Assembly (NCBI RefSeq): GCF_045310525.1
Contig: NZ_JBJHZY010000001.1
Coordinates: 62,001-126,000, forward strand
Source of the DNA: Clostridium_AT radicumherbarum
Lineage (GTDB): Bacteria; Bacillota; Clostridia; Clostridiales; Clostridiaceae
Direction of reading: 5' to 3'
DNA length: 64,000 nucleotides
A program made the translations under genes and the position numbers. Shown here piece after piece: positions 35,429 to 44,458 of the stretch; position 1 is the stretch's first letter, and the number at the start of each line of letters is the position of its first letter. The notes below the pieces were generated by a model. That model worked only from the letters and a program-made list of their open reading frames with translations. It had not been told where the DNA came from and did not search any database.

Positions 35429-36312
35429 TGAATGCTAAGGCTAAGGATAAAATAGCTACTATAGTGTTGTATATAATTTCAGCTTTAGTTTTACTTTTAC
35501 TCATCTGCCTTATAGGTTATATTATATATAATGGAAGAGAGTCACTTAATTTAAGCTTCCTCTTTGGAAATCCTAAGTTTGGGGAGGCTGGCGGTGGCAT
35601 TGCACCACAGCTTTATAATTCTTTTTATCTATTAGTAGTATCTCTATTAATTACAGTTCCACTAGGTGTAGGAGCTGGAATTTATCTTGCAGAATATGCA
35701 AAAGAAGGACGTCTTTTAAATTTAATCAGATTGTGTATAGAAACAATGTCCTCACTTCCTTCTATAGTTGTTGGATTATTTGGACTTCTGATATTTGTAA
35801 AGATGACTGGGGGATATAACTTACTTTCTGGAGCGCTTGCTATAACCATAATTAATCTTCCAGCTATGACTAGAGTAAGCGAGAATTCAATTAAAGCTGC
35901 TTCAGCAGGAGTAAAGGAAGCAAGCCTTGGATTAGGTGCTACTAGATGGCAGACCATCAGAAGAGTTGTGCTACCATCAGCAATTCCGCAAATACTGACA
36001 GGCATAATACTTTCTGCAGGAAGAATTTTTGGTGAGGCTGCAGCCCTATTATATACCGCAGGTATGAGTGCACCAGCCTTACGTTTTAACAATGTTAGTC
36101 TTATTAATAAAGCTTCTGCTTTCAGCCTCTTTAGACCGGCTGAAACTTTGGCAGTTTATATATGGAAGCTTAATTCAGAAGCTTCAGTCCCAGATGCAGC
36201 TAAAATAGCAAGCGGAGCATCTGCAGTTCTTGTAATTATGGTTTTGTTATTTAATCTACTAGCTAGACTACTTGGAAGAAAGCTTCATAAATCCTATACA
36301 GGAACCAAATAA
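35428..36312 (+). CDS. pstA: phosphate ABC transporter permease PstA
   Basis: 294 residues with six membrane helices. The EAA loop is GVKEASLGLGATRWQTIRRVVLPSAIPQI. MSSLPSIVVGLFGLLIFV and GRIFGEAAALLYTAG are typical PstA motifs. Pairs with PstC. Coupled to pstC by a one-base overlap and followed 21 bases later by pstB. Confidence 0.95.
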   Translation: MNAKAKDKIATIVLYIISALVLLLLICLIGYIIYNGRESLNLSFLFGNPKFGEAGGGIAPQLYNSFYLLVVSLLITVPLGVGAGIYLAEYAKEGRLLNLIRLCIETMSSLPSIVVGLFGLLIFVKMTGGYNLLSGALAITIINLPAMTRVSENSIKAASAGVKEASLGLGATRWQTIRRVVLPSAIPQILTGIILSAGRIFGEAAALLYTAGMSAPALRFNNVSLINKASAFSLFRPAETLAVYIWKLNSEASVPDAAKIASGASAVLVIMVLLFNLLARLLGRKLHKSYTGTK

Positions 36313-36333
36313 AGTAATACAGGAGAGATTCAT

Positions 36334-37083
36334 ATGGGTATAATGGTAACGAAAAATTTGAATTTACATTATGGAAATGTTCATGCCTTGAAAAATATTA
36401 ATCTTGACATAAAGGAAAAGTCTGTAACAGCACTAATTGGACCTTCTGGTTGTGGTAAATCAACTTTTCTAAGAACACTTAACAGAATGAATGATTTAAT
36501 AGAAAGCGTCAAGATAGATGGAGAAGTATTATACGAAGATAGAGATATATATAATAACTACGATGTAACTGAGCTTAGAAAAAAAGTTGGAATGGTATTT
36601 CAAAAGGCAAATCCTTTTCCAATGTCTATATATGATAATATAGCCTATGGGCCAAGAATACATGGAATTACTAATAAAGCTGTGCTTGACGAAATTGTAG
36701 AAAAGAGCTTAAAAGGAGCAGCGTTATGGGATGAAGCAAAGGATAGACTTAAAAAAAGTGCTTTAGGTCTTTCAGGTGGGCAGCAGCAAAGACTTTGTAT
36801 AGCTAGAGTTTTAGCCGTAGAGCCAAACGTACTTTTAATGGATGAACCTACCTCAGCTCTTGACCCAATCTCAACTGCAAAAATTGAAGATTTAATGGAT
36901 GAGCTTAAGAAAAAGTATACTGTAATTATAGTAACCCACAACATGCAGCAAGCAGGAAGAATATCTGATTATACTGCATTTTTCTTAAATGGTGAAATTG
37001 TAGAAAGTGGTAAAACTGAAGACATTTTTTACAAGCCAAGAGATAAAAGAACAGAGGATTATATAACTGGTAGATTTGGCTAA
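36334..37083 (+). CDS. pstB: phosphate ABC transporter ATPase PstB
   Basis: 249 residues. Walker A GPSGCGKST near residue 36, Q-loop VFQKANPFPMSIYDNI (PstB-specific NPFPMS), signature LSGGQQQRLCIARVL, Walker B LLMDEPTSALDP, and H-loop VTHNMQQ. It energises phosphate uptake. AGGAGAG precedes the ATG; a second ATG three codons on is possible. Confidence 0.97.
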   Translation: MGIMVTKNLNLHYGNVHALKNINLDIKEKSVTALIGPSGCGKSTFLRTLNRMNDLIESVKIDGEVLYEDRDIYNNYDVTELRKKVGMVFQKANPFPMSIYDNIAYGPRIHGITNKAVLDEIVEKSLKGAALWDEAKDRLKKSALGLSGGQQQRLCIARVLAVEPNVLLMDEPTSALDPISTAKIEDLMDELKKKYTVIIVTHNMQQAGRISDYTAFFLNGEIVESGKTEDIFYKPRDKRTEDYITGRFG

Positions 37084-37187
37084 TAAAAGTATCATTATAT
37101 ATTTACAAATCATAAAGTATACTATAATATGGAATAAAGCTATTCTATTTATAGTAAAACATTATTGAATTGAGAGGGTGAATTTCA

Positions 37188-37844
37188 ATGACAAGGGGAT
37201 CCTTTGATACAAATTTACAAGGGCTTCATAATGATATTTTAAGAATGGGAAGCATTGTAGAAAAACAAATATATCAATGTATTGAGGCTTTGGTTAACCA
37301 AGATTCTGAATTAGCTAGCAAGGTTATTGAAAATGATGATTTAGTGGATGATCTTCAAAGGGAAATCGAAGATAAATGTATTAGGCTTATAGCCACTCAG
37401 CAGCCCCTTGCATCAGATTTAAGAACCGTATTTACTACAATTAAATTAGTAACTGATCTAGAGAGAATGGCTGACTATGCAGTAGATATTGCTAAAATAA
37501 CCTTTAGATTAAAGGGAGAGAAATATATTAAGCAGCTCATAGATATTCCTAAAATGGCTGATTTAGTAAAGGAAATGATTAAATCTTCCTTAGATGCTTA
37601 TGTAATAGGAAGTGTTGACAAGGCTTATGCAACCTGTAAAATGGATGATGAAATAGATGCTATTTATAAGCGAGTATTTAATGAACTTCTTATTTTAATG
37701 TCTGAAGATTCATCTACAATTAAGCAGGCCACACAATTTCTGTTTGTATGCAAATTCCTCGAAAGAGTTGCTGACCATACAACAAATTTATGTGAACTAA
37801 CTATATACTTAGTTACTGGTGAACAAAAGGATTTAAATGAATAG
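37188..37844 (+). CDS. phoU: phosphate transport regulator PhoU
   Basis: 218 residues of two PhoU three-helix repeats; each carries the metal-binding pattern E/DxxxD: DLERMADYAVDIAK near residue 85 and FLERVADHTTNLCE near residue 190. PhoU restrains Pst activity and signals phosphate sufficiency to the Pho kinase. It lies 104 bases after pstB, with a possible TTTACA/TATAAT promoter (spacing only 15) in the gap, and is closed by a strong terminator. Confidence 0.95.
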   Translation: MTRGSFDTNLQGLHNDILRMGSIVEKQIYQCIEALVNQDSELASKVIENDDLVDDLQREIEDKCIRLIATQQPLASDLRTVFTTIKLVTDLERMADYAVDIAKITFRLKGEKYIKQLIDIPKMADLVKEMIKSSLDAYVIGSVDKAYATCKMDDEIDAIYKRVFNELLILMSEDSSTIKQATQFLFVCKFLERVADHTTNLCELTIYLVTGEQKDLNE

Positions 37845-37868
37845 ATAGAAAAAGCACAACCGAGTTTT

Positions 37869-37908
37869 AATTGCCTCTTGTCTAATTGACAGGAGGCAAT
37901 TTTTTTAT
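37869..37908 (+). terminator. Rho-independent terminator after phoU
   Basis: A 14-base-pair stem AATTGCCTCTTGTC/GACAGGAGGCAATT (one wobble) is followed by TTTTTT. Confidence 0.92.
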
Positions 37909-37943
37909 ACTAAGTAGGTAAGGTGACATTAGTTTCATTATTC

Positions 37944-38006
37944 TTAACCTATGTTAATTTTAGTTAACCTCCTTATAATATTAGTTTAATGCAGCATCTG
38001 TATAAT
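37944..38006 (+). promoter_or_regulatory. promoter of pstS2 with three TTAAC-type repeats (possible PhoP box)
   Basis: TTAAC, TTAAT and TTAAC begin at 37944, 37954 and 37964, exactly ten bases apart. TATAAT follows at 37974, and TGTATAATAAAAT ends the block at about 38011. It aligns with the pstS1 promoter and has one more half-site. The pattern fits PhoP binding. It shows that pstS2 is transcribed separately from the pst operon. Confidence 0.6.
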
Positions 38007-38059
38007 AAAATTTGTAAAGAGAAAATAATTTTTTTAATTTGGATGGAGGTTATTAAAAT

Positions 38060-38959
38060 ATGAAAAAGAATTTAAAAGTGCTAGTGGCTGCATTAGCAGT
38101 AACCATGACTGCAGGTATGTTTGTAGGTTGTGGAAAGCAAGCTGATAATACTGCTGCAACAAATGATACAAAGAAAGCAACTGTAAGCGGATCAATAACT
38201 GCATCAGGATCTACAGCACTTCAACCATTAGCAGAGCAAGCTGCAAAGAAATTTACTGATGCTAATCCTAATGCTACAATAAATGTACAAGGCGGCGGAA
38301 GCGGAACAGGACTAACTCAGGTTATGCAGGGAGCAGTAGATATAGGAAATTCAGATTTGTTTGCTGAAGACAAATTAAAACCAGAAGAAGCAAAACAATT
38401 AGTAGATCATAAGGTTGCAGTTGTGGGCATAGCTGTAGTAGTAAACAGCAAAGTTAAAGTAGATAACATTAAGAAAGATGACTTAATTAAGATATTTACT
38501 GGACAAATCACTAACTGGAAAGAAGTTGGCGGAGATGACATGAAGATTACTATAATCAACAGACCAAAGTCTTCCGGAACAAGAGGTACATTTAAGAAAT
38601 TTGCTTTAGATGGTAAGGATGAAGTTGAAGGAAAAGCATTAACAGAAGATTCAAGCGGAACAGTAAAGAAGACAATAGAAACAACTGATGGCTCAATAGG
38701 ATATTTAGCATCTTCATATGTAAATGATCCAGCTAACTTAAGCGGTGTTAAAGTAGAAAAGCTTGATGGCGTAGAAATGAACAAAGACAATATAACAAGT
38801 GGAAAATATCCAGTATGGGCATATGAGCACATGTATACAAAAGGTGAGGCTAAAGATTTAACAAAAGCATTTATTGACTACATGGGCGGTGCAGATGTAA
38901 AAGCTCTTATAGAAAAATTAGGATATATTCCAACTGCAGATATGAAAGTAACAAGATAA
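38060..38959 (+). CDS. pstS: phosphate-binding lipoprotein PstS (copy 2)
   Basis: 299 residues. Lipobox MFVGCGKQ near residue 24. From the ITASGSTALQ motif to the shared TADMKVTR end it differs from copy 1 at only about 22 positions by eye, while signal peptide and linker differ fully and codons are changed at many silent sites. Binding-loop residues are the same, so it should also bind phosphate and use the same PstCAB. Transcribed alone after the phoU terminator. Confidence 0.95.
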   Translation: MKKNLKVLVAALAVTMTAGMFVGCGKQADNTAATNDTKKATVSGSITASGSTALQPLAEQAAKKFTDANPNATINVQGGGSGTGLTQVMQGAVDIGNSDLFAEDKLKPEEAKQLVDHKVAVVGIAVVVNSKVKVDNIKKDDLIKIFTGQITNWKEVGGDDMKITIINRPKSSGTRGTFKKFALDGKDEVEGKALTEDSSGTVKKTIETTDGSIGYLASSYVNDPANLSGVKVEKLDGVEMNKDNITSGKYPVWAYEHMYTKGEAKDLTKAFIDYMGGADVKALIEKLGYIPTADMKVTR

Positions 38960-38966
38960 ATCATTT

Positions 38967-39040
38967 AGTAAATCGCTATTTGTGCAAGAAAAATCCTGAT
39001 GTACTTACAGGTTTTGTGAAGTACAAATAGCAGATTTACT
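38967..39040 (+). other. large imperfect stem-loop downstream of pstS2
   Basis: AGTAAATC pairs with GATTTACT and GCTATTTGT with ACAAATAGC, giving 17 base pairs with a single bulged A. The interior can form either AAAATCCTG:CAGGTTTT or GTACTT:AAGTAC, which compete for the same bases. There is no U run, so it is not a terminator. It could be a 3'-UTR stabiliser or the trace of a small palindromic element. Confidence 0.6.
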
Positions 39041-39065
39041 TTGAAATTTATATAGATAATAAAGA

Positions 39066-39100
39066 AAGATCAGCTTCCTTTGAAGCTGATCTTATTTTTA
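39066..39100 (+). terminator. Rho-independent terminator downstream of pstS2
   Basis: A 12-base-pair perfect stem AAGATCAGCTTC/GAAGCTGATCTT is followed by ATTTTTATT. Confidence 0.9.
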
Positions 39101-39184
39101 TTATCAATTAATAATGATGGTTGTTTTGCATTGATGGCCTAACTATATTGGCGTTATTTCTAATTATTCATTGTTAATAAAAAA

Positions 39185-39214
39185 AGTACAACGCACCTTT
39201 TTAAAGTGCGCTGT
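39185..39214 (-). terminator. Rho-independent terminator overlapping the end of the 124-residue gene
   Basis: On the minus strand ACAGCGCACTT pairs with AAGGTGCGTTGT (two wobbles), then ACTTTTTTT; the stem includes the last codons of the gene. Confidence 0.75.
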
Positions 39215-39572
39215 AGAGCTCATAAGGCAATTTTTTTATTTTAGCGTTTTTTATTAAAGTAATTAAGGCATTTGTAATATATTCTTTTGCATCTATGAAA
39301 CTATCATTGCTAAACTCCTTTTTGTCTTGAAAATTATTATCCAGAAGTTCTAGAACATTATGATATATGTAGACTACAATTTTACCGTCCTTTTCAACTG
39401 CAAAAGTTATAATATCACCAAATTTAAATTTTAGAAGCTCCACGGTAAAACCTTGCTGATCATTATTGATATAAGGTTTTATTAAACCATCTATAGGTTT
39501 TAATCTTTTATCAAGTCTAAGGAGTCTTAAAATACAATCTGCTAAAATTAGATTGTCAGTTTTGTGTAACAT
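39201..39572 (-). CDS. small protein of unknown function
   Basis: 123 residues, no signal or membrane segment, so cytoplasmic. A helical N-terminus (ILADCILRLLRLDKRLKP) is followed by a beta-rich centre (GFTVELLKFKFGDIITFAVEKDGKIVVYIYHN) and a helical C-terminus. No family recognised. ATG at 39572 has GAGGTGG six bases upstream; the frame extends six codons further, but that part covers the ribosome binding site. It is monocistronic, convergent with pstS2 and divergent from the EAL gene. Confidence 0.65.
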   Translation of the reverse strand: MLHKTDNLILADCILRLLRLDKRLKPIDGLIKPYINNDQQGFTVELLKFKFGDIITFAVEKDGKIVVYIYHNVLELLDNNFQDKKEFSNDSFIDAKEYITNALITLIKNAKIKKLPYELYSAL

Positions 39573-39817
39573 TAGAATCCACCTCACCAAGGTAATTATC
39601 TACAAAGTTTACCTTGTATATATGATAATACTTTTATATTTTTTTAAAATTTAGTTTATGTTAAGTCTATGTAAAATATACTGTATACAAGTTTAAATCC
39701 AAATATTCTTAGAAATTAACTTATGCTTAACAAGAATTTCTCTTACCTATAACTATTAAATGGTATATTTTACTTGTGAGTTAAAAGATATTATTTATTA
39801 AAGATGAGAGGAAAATC

Positions 39818-41596
39818 ATGATAGAGATTGAGAACCAAACACCAAGCAATGAATTAATGGAATTAGAAAGAATATTGAAGAATGAAGAGATATTAACAGT
39901 ATTTCAGCCCATAGTTGAACTTAAGAATGGCAATATAATAGGCTATGAAGGTTTAAGCAGAGGACCTATGAATTCCCCCCTTTATACACCTGATAAGCTA
40001 TTTAAAGCAGCAGAAGAGAATCACATGCTTTGGGATTTAGAACTTTTATGCAGGGTTAAGGCAATAGAAAGGGCAAGAAATATAGATAGTGATAAATATT
40101 TATTTATAAACGTTGATCCTTATATATTTAAAGATGAGAAATTTAAAAAAGGCTTCACTAAGGAGTTTCTGGCAAGGCATAACATGTCACCTGAAACTAT
40201 TATCTTTGAAATTACAGAAAAAACCTGTATAGAAGATTATAAAACCTTTAATGCAGCATTAACTAATTATACAGAGCAGGGCTATAAAATTGCTATAGAT
40301 GATACTGGTTCTGGGTACTCAGGACTTAAGATGCTTTCAGAAACAAAACCTCAATATATAAAAATAGACATGGATTTAATAAGAGATATAGACAAGGACT
40401 TTTTTAAGCAAGAGCTAATTAAATCCTTCGTGTCCTTATCAGAAGTGACTATGATGAAGCTAATTGCTGAAGGAATTGAAACTAAAGAAGAACTCTTAAC
40501 TTTAATTGATTTAGGTGTCTATGCTGGACAAGGCTTTTATCTTCAAAGACCTGCAGAATCATTTCTAAATTTGCCTGATACCATTTTACATGTAATTAAC
40601 AAACGGAATAGAGAAAATGAAAGTAGGCAATATCAAGGAGTTAAAAACCACATAGGGCAAATAGCTAGAAAAGATAAAGTATTTTCCTATAACTCAAGCT
40701 GTAATGAAATTAAAAAATATATGGAAGAGAATAAGATAACTGGGGCTTGTATTGTAAACAATAATTTCCCAGTAGGATTAGTAATGAGACATGATCTAGA
40801 TTCTGCGCTTGCAACACAATATGGTGTAGCAGTTTTTTCAAGACGACCTATTTCATTAGTAATGAATAAGGAGCCACTTATTGTAGATTTCTATGATACT
40901 GTTAATCAAGTATCAAAGGCAGCTATGGAACGATGTAATGAAAATTTATATGATTATGTCATAGTGACAAAGGATAACAAATATTATGGGGTAGTTACAA
41001 TCAGAAACTTATTGGAGTATACAACAAAGCTGGAATATAATTACGCAAAAGGTTTAAACCCGCTTACAGGACTTCCAGGGAATACTGTTATTGAAGAATA
41101 CATGGAGGATATGAGATCTGGGGAGAATGAATGTACCGTACTTTACTTTGATTTAGATAACTTTAAAGTATATAATGACACCTACGGATTTGAAAACGGA
41201 GATAAAATTTTAAAATATACTGGAGATCTAATCCAGAATAAAGTAAAAAAAACTTTTCCTTGTAATAGCTTTATTGGTCATATTGGAGGAGATGACTTTG
41301 TCTGTGTTATACAAAATGACTTTGATAAGTGCAAAGACCTTTGTGAGGGTATTATTGAAGAATTTGATAAAGAAGTCCTTAGATTCTTTAATGAAAAGGA
41401 TAAGGAAAATGGTTATATAGAAGCGCTGGATAGAAAAGGAGCGTTAGATAGATTTTCATTAACTTCAATTTCTATAGCAGGGATTCACAAGAACTTAAGA
41501 AATTATACTGATGTAGAGGAAATATCAAAAGATATTACCAATATTAAGAAAAGTGTTAAAAGTATAAAAGGCAGCAGTTTTTTTATAAGGAGCTAG
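39818..41596 (+). CDS. EAL-CBS-GGDEF c-di-GMP signalling protein
   Basis: 592 residues, no membrane segment. The order is unusual: EAL first (about 20-260), a CBS pair (about 285-410), and GGDEF last (about 425-590). All phosphodiesterase residues look present: EGLSRG (EAL position), FINVDP, FEITEKT, AIDDTGSGYS, YIKIDMD, AEGIE and GQGF. The cyclase motif reads GGDDF, not GGDEF. It is therefore probably a c-di-GMP phosphodiesterase whose CBS pair senses a nucleotide; cyclase activity is uncertain. It abuts the chemotaxis receptor gene with no gap, which suggests joint control of motility. Confidence 0.92.
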   Translation: MIEIENQTPSNELMELERILKNEEILTVFQPIVELKNGNIIGYEGLSRGPMNSPLYTPDKLFKAAEENHMLWDLELLCRVKAIERARNIDSDKYLFINVDPYIFKDEKFKKGFTKEFLARHNMSPETIIFEITEKTCIEDYKTFNAALTNYTEQGYKIAIDDTGSGYSGLKMLSETKPQYIKIDMDLIRDIDKDFFKQELIKSFVSLSEVTMMKLIAEGIETKEELLTLIDLGVYAGQGFYLQRPAESFLNLPDTILHVINKRNRENESRQYQGVKNHIGQIARKDKVFSYNSSCNEIKKYMEENKITGACIVNNNFPVGLVMRHDLDSALATQYGVAVFSRRPISLVMNKEPLIVDFYDTVNQVSKAAMERCNENLYDYVIVTKDNKYYGVVTIRNLLEYTTKLEYNYAKGLNPLTGLPGNTVIEEYMEDMRSGENECTVLYFDLDNFKVYNDTYGFENGDKILKYTGDLIQNKVKKTFPCNSFIGHIGGDDFVCVIQNDFDKCKDLCEGIIEEFDKEVLRFFNEKDKENGYIEALDRKGALDRFSLTSISIAGIHKNLRNYTDVEEISKDITNIKKSVKSIKGSSFFIRS

Positions 41597-41602
41597 ATGT
41601 TT

Positions 41603-43360
41603 ATGAAAATTATTTATAGAAAATTAAATTTCAGATTTAATAATAAAATAAAATTATCATTAAATAAGATTTTAAATTTTAAACTTAGAGGGAAACTCTT
41701 AACTACATATATACTATTATTTTTGCTTTTTAGCTTAACAGTTTTTACAGTGGCTAATACTTTAGTAAAGAACCTAGCAACCTCATATGAAACTGATCAG
41801 TTAAATGTTGCTGCAAAAACAGGATTATCATTTCTAAACCAAGCTTACGCAGGTAATTTTAATTTAGTGAATGATAAGCTTTATAGAGGCGATATACCCC
41901 TTGAAACTGATACTATTATAGTTGATAAGATATCAAAGGAAACTGGAACTGTTTCTGCCATTCTTAATGGTACCAAAAATATTTCTACAAGCATTAAGAA
42001 TAGTAAGGGAGAAAGAATTCAAATAATACCTGTTTCAGATGCTATTAAAAAAACTGTATTGGTAGATAGTAAAGACTATATTGGGAAAATCACTATTGAT
42101 AACAAGGAGTATGAAGGAAGGTTCACAGCAATAAAGGACAATAATAACAAGAATATAGGTATGTGGTTTACTGGTGTTGACAAAAGCAAAACTAAAAATG
42201 CCATTGCAAACTTTGATAAAGTTATTATATTAACAACCCTATTATTTGTAGCATTAGGAATATTATTTATTGAATTATTTATAAGAAGACTTCTTAAAAA
42301 TGTAAAGGTAGTTTCCGATACATTAAAGCATATGGGAGAAGGAAACCTAGATGTTCAATGTGAAGTGAAAACTAATGATGAAATACAAGATATTGCTTCT
42401 AGTGTAAACTTGTCAATTAAAAATATAAAAAATCTAATAGCTAATATAATAAACATGACTGAAGCCTTGACCGAAACTTCGGCTTCAATATCAGATACTT
42501 CTGAAGGCTTTGGATTTTCAAGCAATGAAATTTCAGCTGCAGTTGCAGAGGTATCACAAGGAGCATTTTCTCAGGCTGAAGAAATAAAGGAATGTGGAAA
42601 TATTATAGAACTATTGGCTCAGAATATAAATGAAATGGAAGCACAATCTTCAAATACTATTTCAGACATGGAAATTATGAAGAATAATAACCAGGTAGGA
42701 TTAGAAGCTTTAGATAATTTAAAACTAAAGTTAAAAAGAAATAATGAATGCACAATATCTGTTTCTAAAGGCATTGATAAGCTTTTTGAAAACACAAGAT
42801 CCATTGAAAATATAGCTAATACAATTAAGGCTTTAGCTGACCAGACTAACCTGTTAGCTTTAAATGCATCTATTGAAGCTGCAAGGGCTGGAGAGGTAGG
42901 TTTAGGTTTTACTGTTGTGGCAGAAGAAGTTCGTAAGCTTGCAGAGAAGTCAAGGGAAGCAACAGAAGGAATTCAAAAGATTATTAATGAAATTGCCTCA
43001 ACAGTAATGACAACTGAAAAGGATATGGAGGAAAGTAAAACTGTAGTACTGGAATCAAATTCCTCTATGTTAGAAACTTTAAATGCCTTTCTGGAAATAG
43101 AAGCCTCTTCCAATAAGCTTATAGGTGAAATTCTTATGTTAAAGAGTAATGTTGGTAATGTAAGAAATGCTGAAGAACAAGTAGTAAAATCCATAGGACA
43201 TATTTCTGTTGTAACGGAAGAGTCTACAGTAATTGCTGCAGAGGTAAACTTAAAAGCAGAGCAGCAGGCTGCTTCTGTAGAAGAAATAATTAGCTCCCTT
43301 CAAGAGCAAAATGCCATGGTAAATGAGCTTTCCAAGTCAATTTCTATGTTTAGGATTTAA
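41603..43360 (+). CDS. methyl-accepting chemotaxis protein
   Basis: 585 residues. Membrane helix one is near residues 33-55, followed by a single-Cache-like extracytoplasmic sensor of about 150 residues, membrane helix two near 208-228, HAMP, then a long coiled-coil signalling domain with the hairpin tip ALADQTNLLALNASIEAARAGE, the conserved receptor core that binds CheA/CheW. The ligand is unknown. ATG at 41603 is ten bases after AAGGAG; ATG at 41597 lies only four bases after it, so 41603 is preferred. No che gene lies in this window. Confidence 0.94.
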   Translation: MKIIYRKLNFRFNNKIKLSLNKILNFKLRGKLLTTYILLFLLFSLTVFTVANTLVKNLATSYETDQLNVAAKTGLSFLNQAYAGNFNLVNDKLYRGDIPLETDTIIVDKISKETGTVSAILNGTKNISTSIKNSKGERIQIIPVSDAIKKTVLVDSKDYIGKITIDNKEYEGRFTAIKDNNNKNIGMWFTGVDKSKTKNAIANFDKVIILTTLLFVALGILFIELFIRRLLKNVKVVSDTLKHMGEGNLDVQCEVKTNDEIQDIASSVNLSIKNIKNLIANIINMTEALTETSASISDTSEGFGFSSNEISAAVAEVSQGAFSQAEEIKECGNIIELLAQNINEMEAQSSNTISDMEIMKNNNQVGLEALDNLKLKLKRNNECTISVSKGIDKLFENTRSIENIANTIKALADQTNLLALNASIEAARAGEVGLGFTVVAEEVRKLAEKSREATEGIQKIINEIASTVMTTEKDMEESKTVVLESNSSMLETLNAFLEIEASSNKLIGEILMLKSNVGNVRNAEEQVVKSIGHISVVTEESTVIAAEVNLKAEQQAASVEEIISSLQEQNAMVNELSKSISMFRI

Positions 43361-43377
43361 AGCCAAAATTAATTGAT

Positions 43378-43403
43378 TGCATCTTATTGAAAGATGCATT
43401 TTT
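43378..43403 (+). terminator. Rho-independent terminator after the chemotaxis receptor gene
   Basis: TGCATCTT/AAGATGCA stem followed by TTTTTAG. Confidence 0.8.
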
Positions 43404-43497
43404 AGTTAGAACAATACTTAATAAATATTTAAGGTTTGCTTTATAAGTACTTTATAAACTGAATGTAAACTTGAATTGTGGAAAGAATTATTAAAAG

Positions 43498-43549
43498 CAG
43501 GAGGCTGAACAATTAGTAATTGTTCAGTACCCCAGAGAAAATCAGGAGG
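43498..43549 (+). repeat. hairpin between two CAGGAGG copies in a leader
   Basis: CAGGAGG occurs at 43498 and again at 43543, the second being the working ribosome binding site of the secreted-protein gene. Between them ACTGAACAATT...AATTGTTCAGT forms a perfect ten-base-pair hairpin. A similar design with three hairpins lies at 48223-48353. Confidence 0.6.
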
Positions 43550-43556
43550 GATAGTA

Positions 43557-44444
43557 ATGAACAAAAAAATAGTGGCTCTTGTCACTAGCTTGGCACTTGG
43601 TGGTACAATGTTAGTAACTACTGCCTTTGCAAGTGCAAATGAAGTGTCAGGTTATGACACCTACAAAGCAGCTTTACTTAATATGCAAAATGTAAAAAGT
43701 CTAACATGTAAGGCTGATGTTGACCTAAAGGACAATGGCAATAGTTTAATTGCAGCAGATTCACAGGTTAAAGTGAACCTAGACAATAAAACTATGAGCA
43801 GTACTGTAGATTTAAAAAATGGCAGCTTAGAAAAATCTGTTAGCGTGTTTAAGGAAACAGACAAGACTATTACTAAAACAAGCGATAGCGATGTCTATAA
43901 TGTAATTCAGCTTAACAAATCAAATGAAAATAAAGCTTCTAACAAGAAAGATGAGAAAATAAGCCCTGAAAGGCTGCAAAGTTTAACTAACATAGCTGAT
44001 GCTTTGGTAGGAAACATGAAGAGTTACTTTACATTAAGCAATAATACTGATGGAAGCAAGACAGTAACAGTTAAGCTTTCTGAAAGTCAGGTATTACCTG
44101 TAGCTAATGCAGTTGCTTCAGCTATTATGAAGGATAAGGGCACCTTTGATGTAAAGGAAAATAAACTAGGAAGCAATTTTACTGTTAATGTTCCTAAACT
44201 TGAGAGTGATATTAGAGTAACTAGCTTAGATGTTACAGCTAATATTAATAAAGATAATATTATAGATAACCAGGTTATCAATGTTACTTTAGTTGGAAAA
44301 GATGCAAATGGTATAGAACATAATTTAACGGCTGCAGTAAATATGAACATATCTAATATGAACAATACTACTCCAGATTCTGTTAATTTAAGTGGAAAGC
44401 AGACAAAGACAGTAACAGAACAGGATTTTAGACATAGAAATTAG
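43557..44444 (+). CDS. secreted protein of unknown function
   Basis: 295 residues. A classical signal peptide (MNKKIVALVTSLALGGTMLV, cut after AFASA) is followed by a beta-rich body with alternating polar and hydrophobic residues (LTCKADVDLKDNG, DSQVKVNLDNKTMSSTVDLKNG, GSKTVTVKLSESQVLP, LDVTANINKDNIIDN) that resembles LolA-like or related lipoprotein-carrier beta sheets, though no family is certain. A terminator closes the gene. No operon partner; the ABC transporter downstream starts after the terminator. Confidence 0.75.
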   Translation: MNKKIVALVTSLALGGTMLVTTAFASANEVSGYDTYKAALLNMQNVKSLTCKADVDLKDNGNSLIAADSQVKVNLDNKTMSSTVDLKNGSLEKSVSVFKETDKTITKTSDSDVYNVIQLNKSNENKASNKKDEKISPERLQSLTNIADALVGNMKSYFTLSNNTDGSKTVTVKLSESQVLPVANAVASAIMKDKGTFDVKENKLGSNFTVNVPKLESDIRVTSLDVTANINKDNIIDNQVINVTLVGKDANGIEHNLTAAVNMNISNMNNTTPDSVNLSGKQTKTVTEQDFRHRN

Positions 44445-44458
44445 TTGTAATACTAAAT

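Noticed and set aside
37102..37128. TTTACA/TATAAT promoter before phoU
   Set aside because: Spacing of 15 bases is poor, and phoU can be read from the pst operon; mentioned only in the phoU entry.
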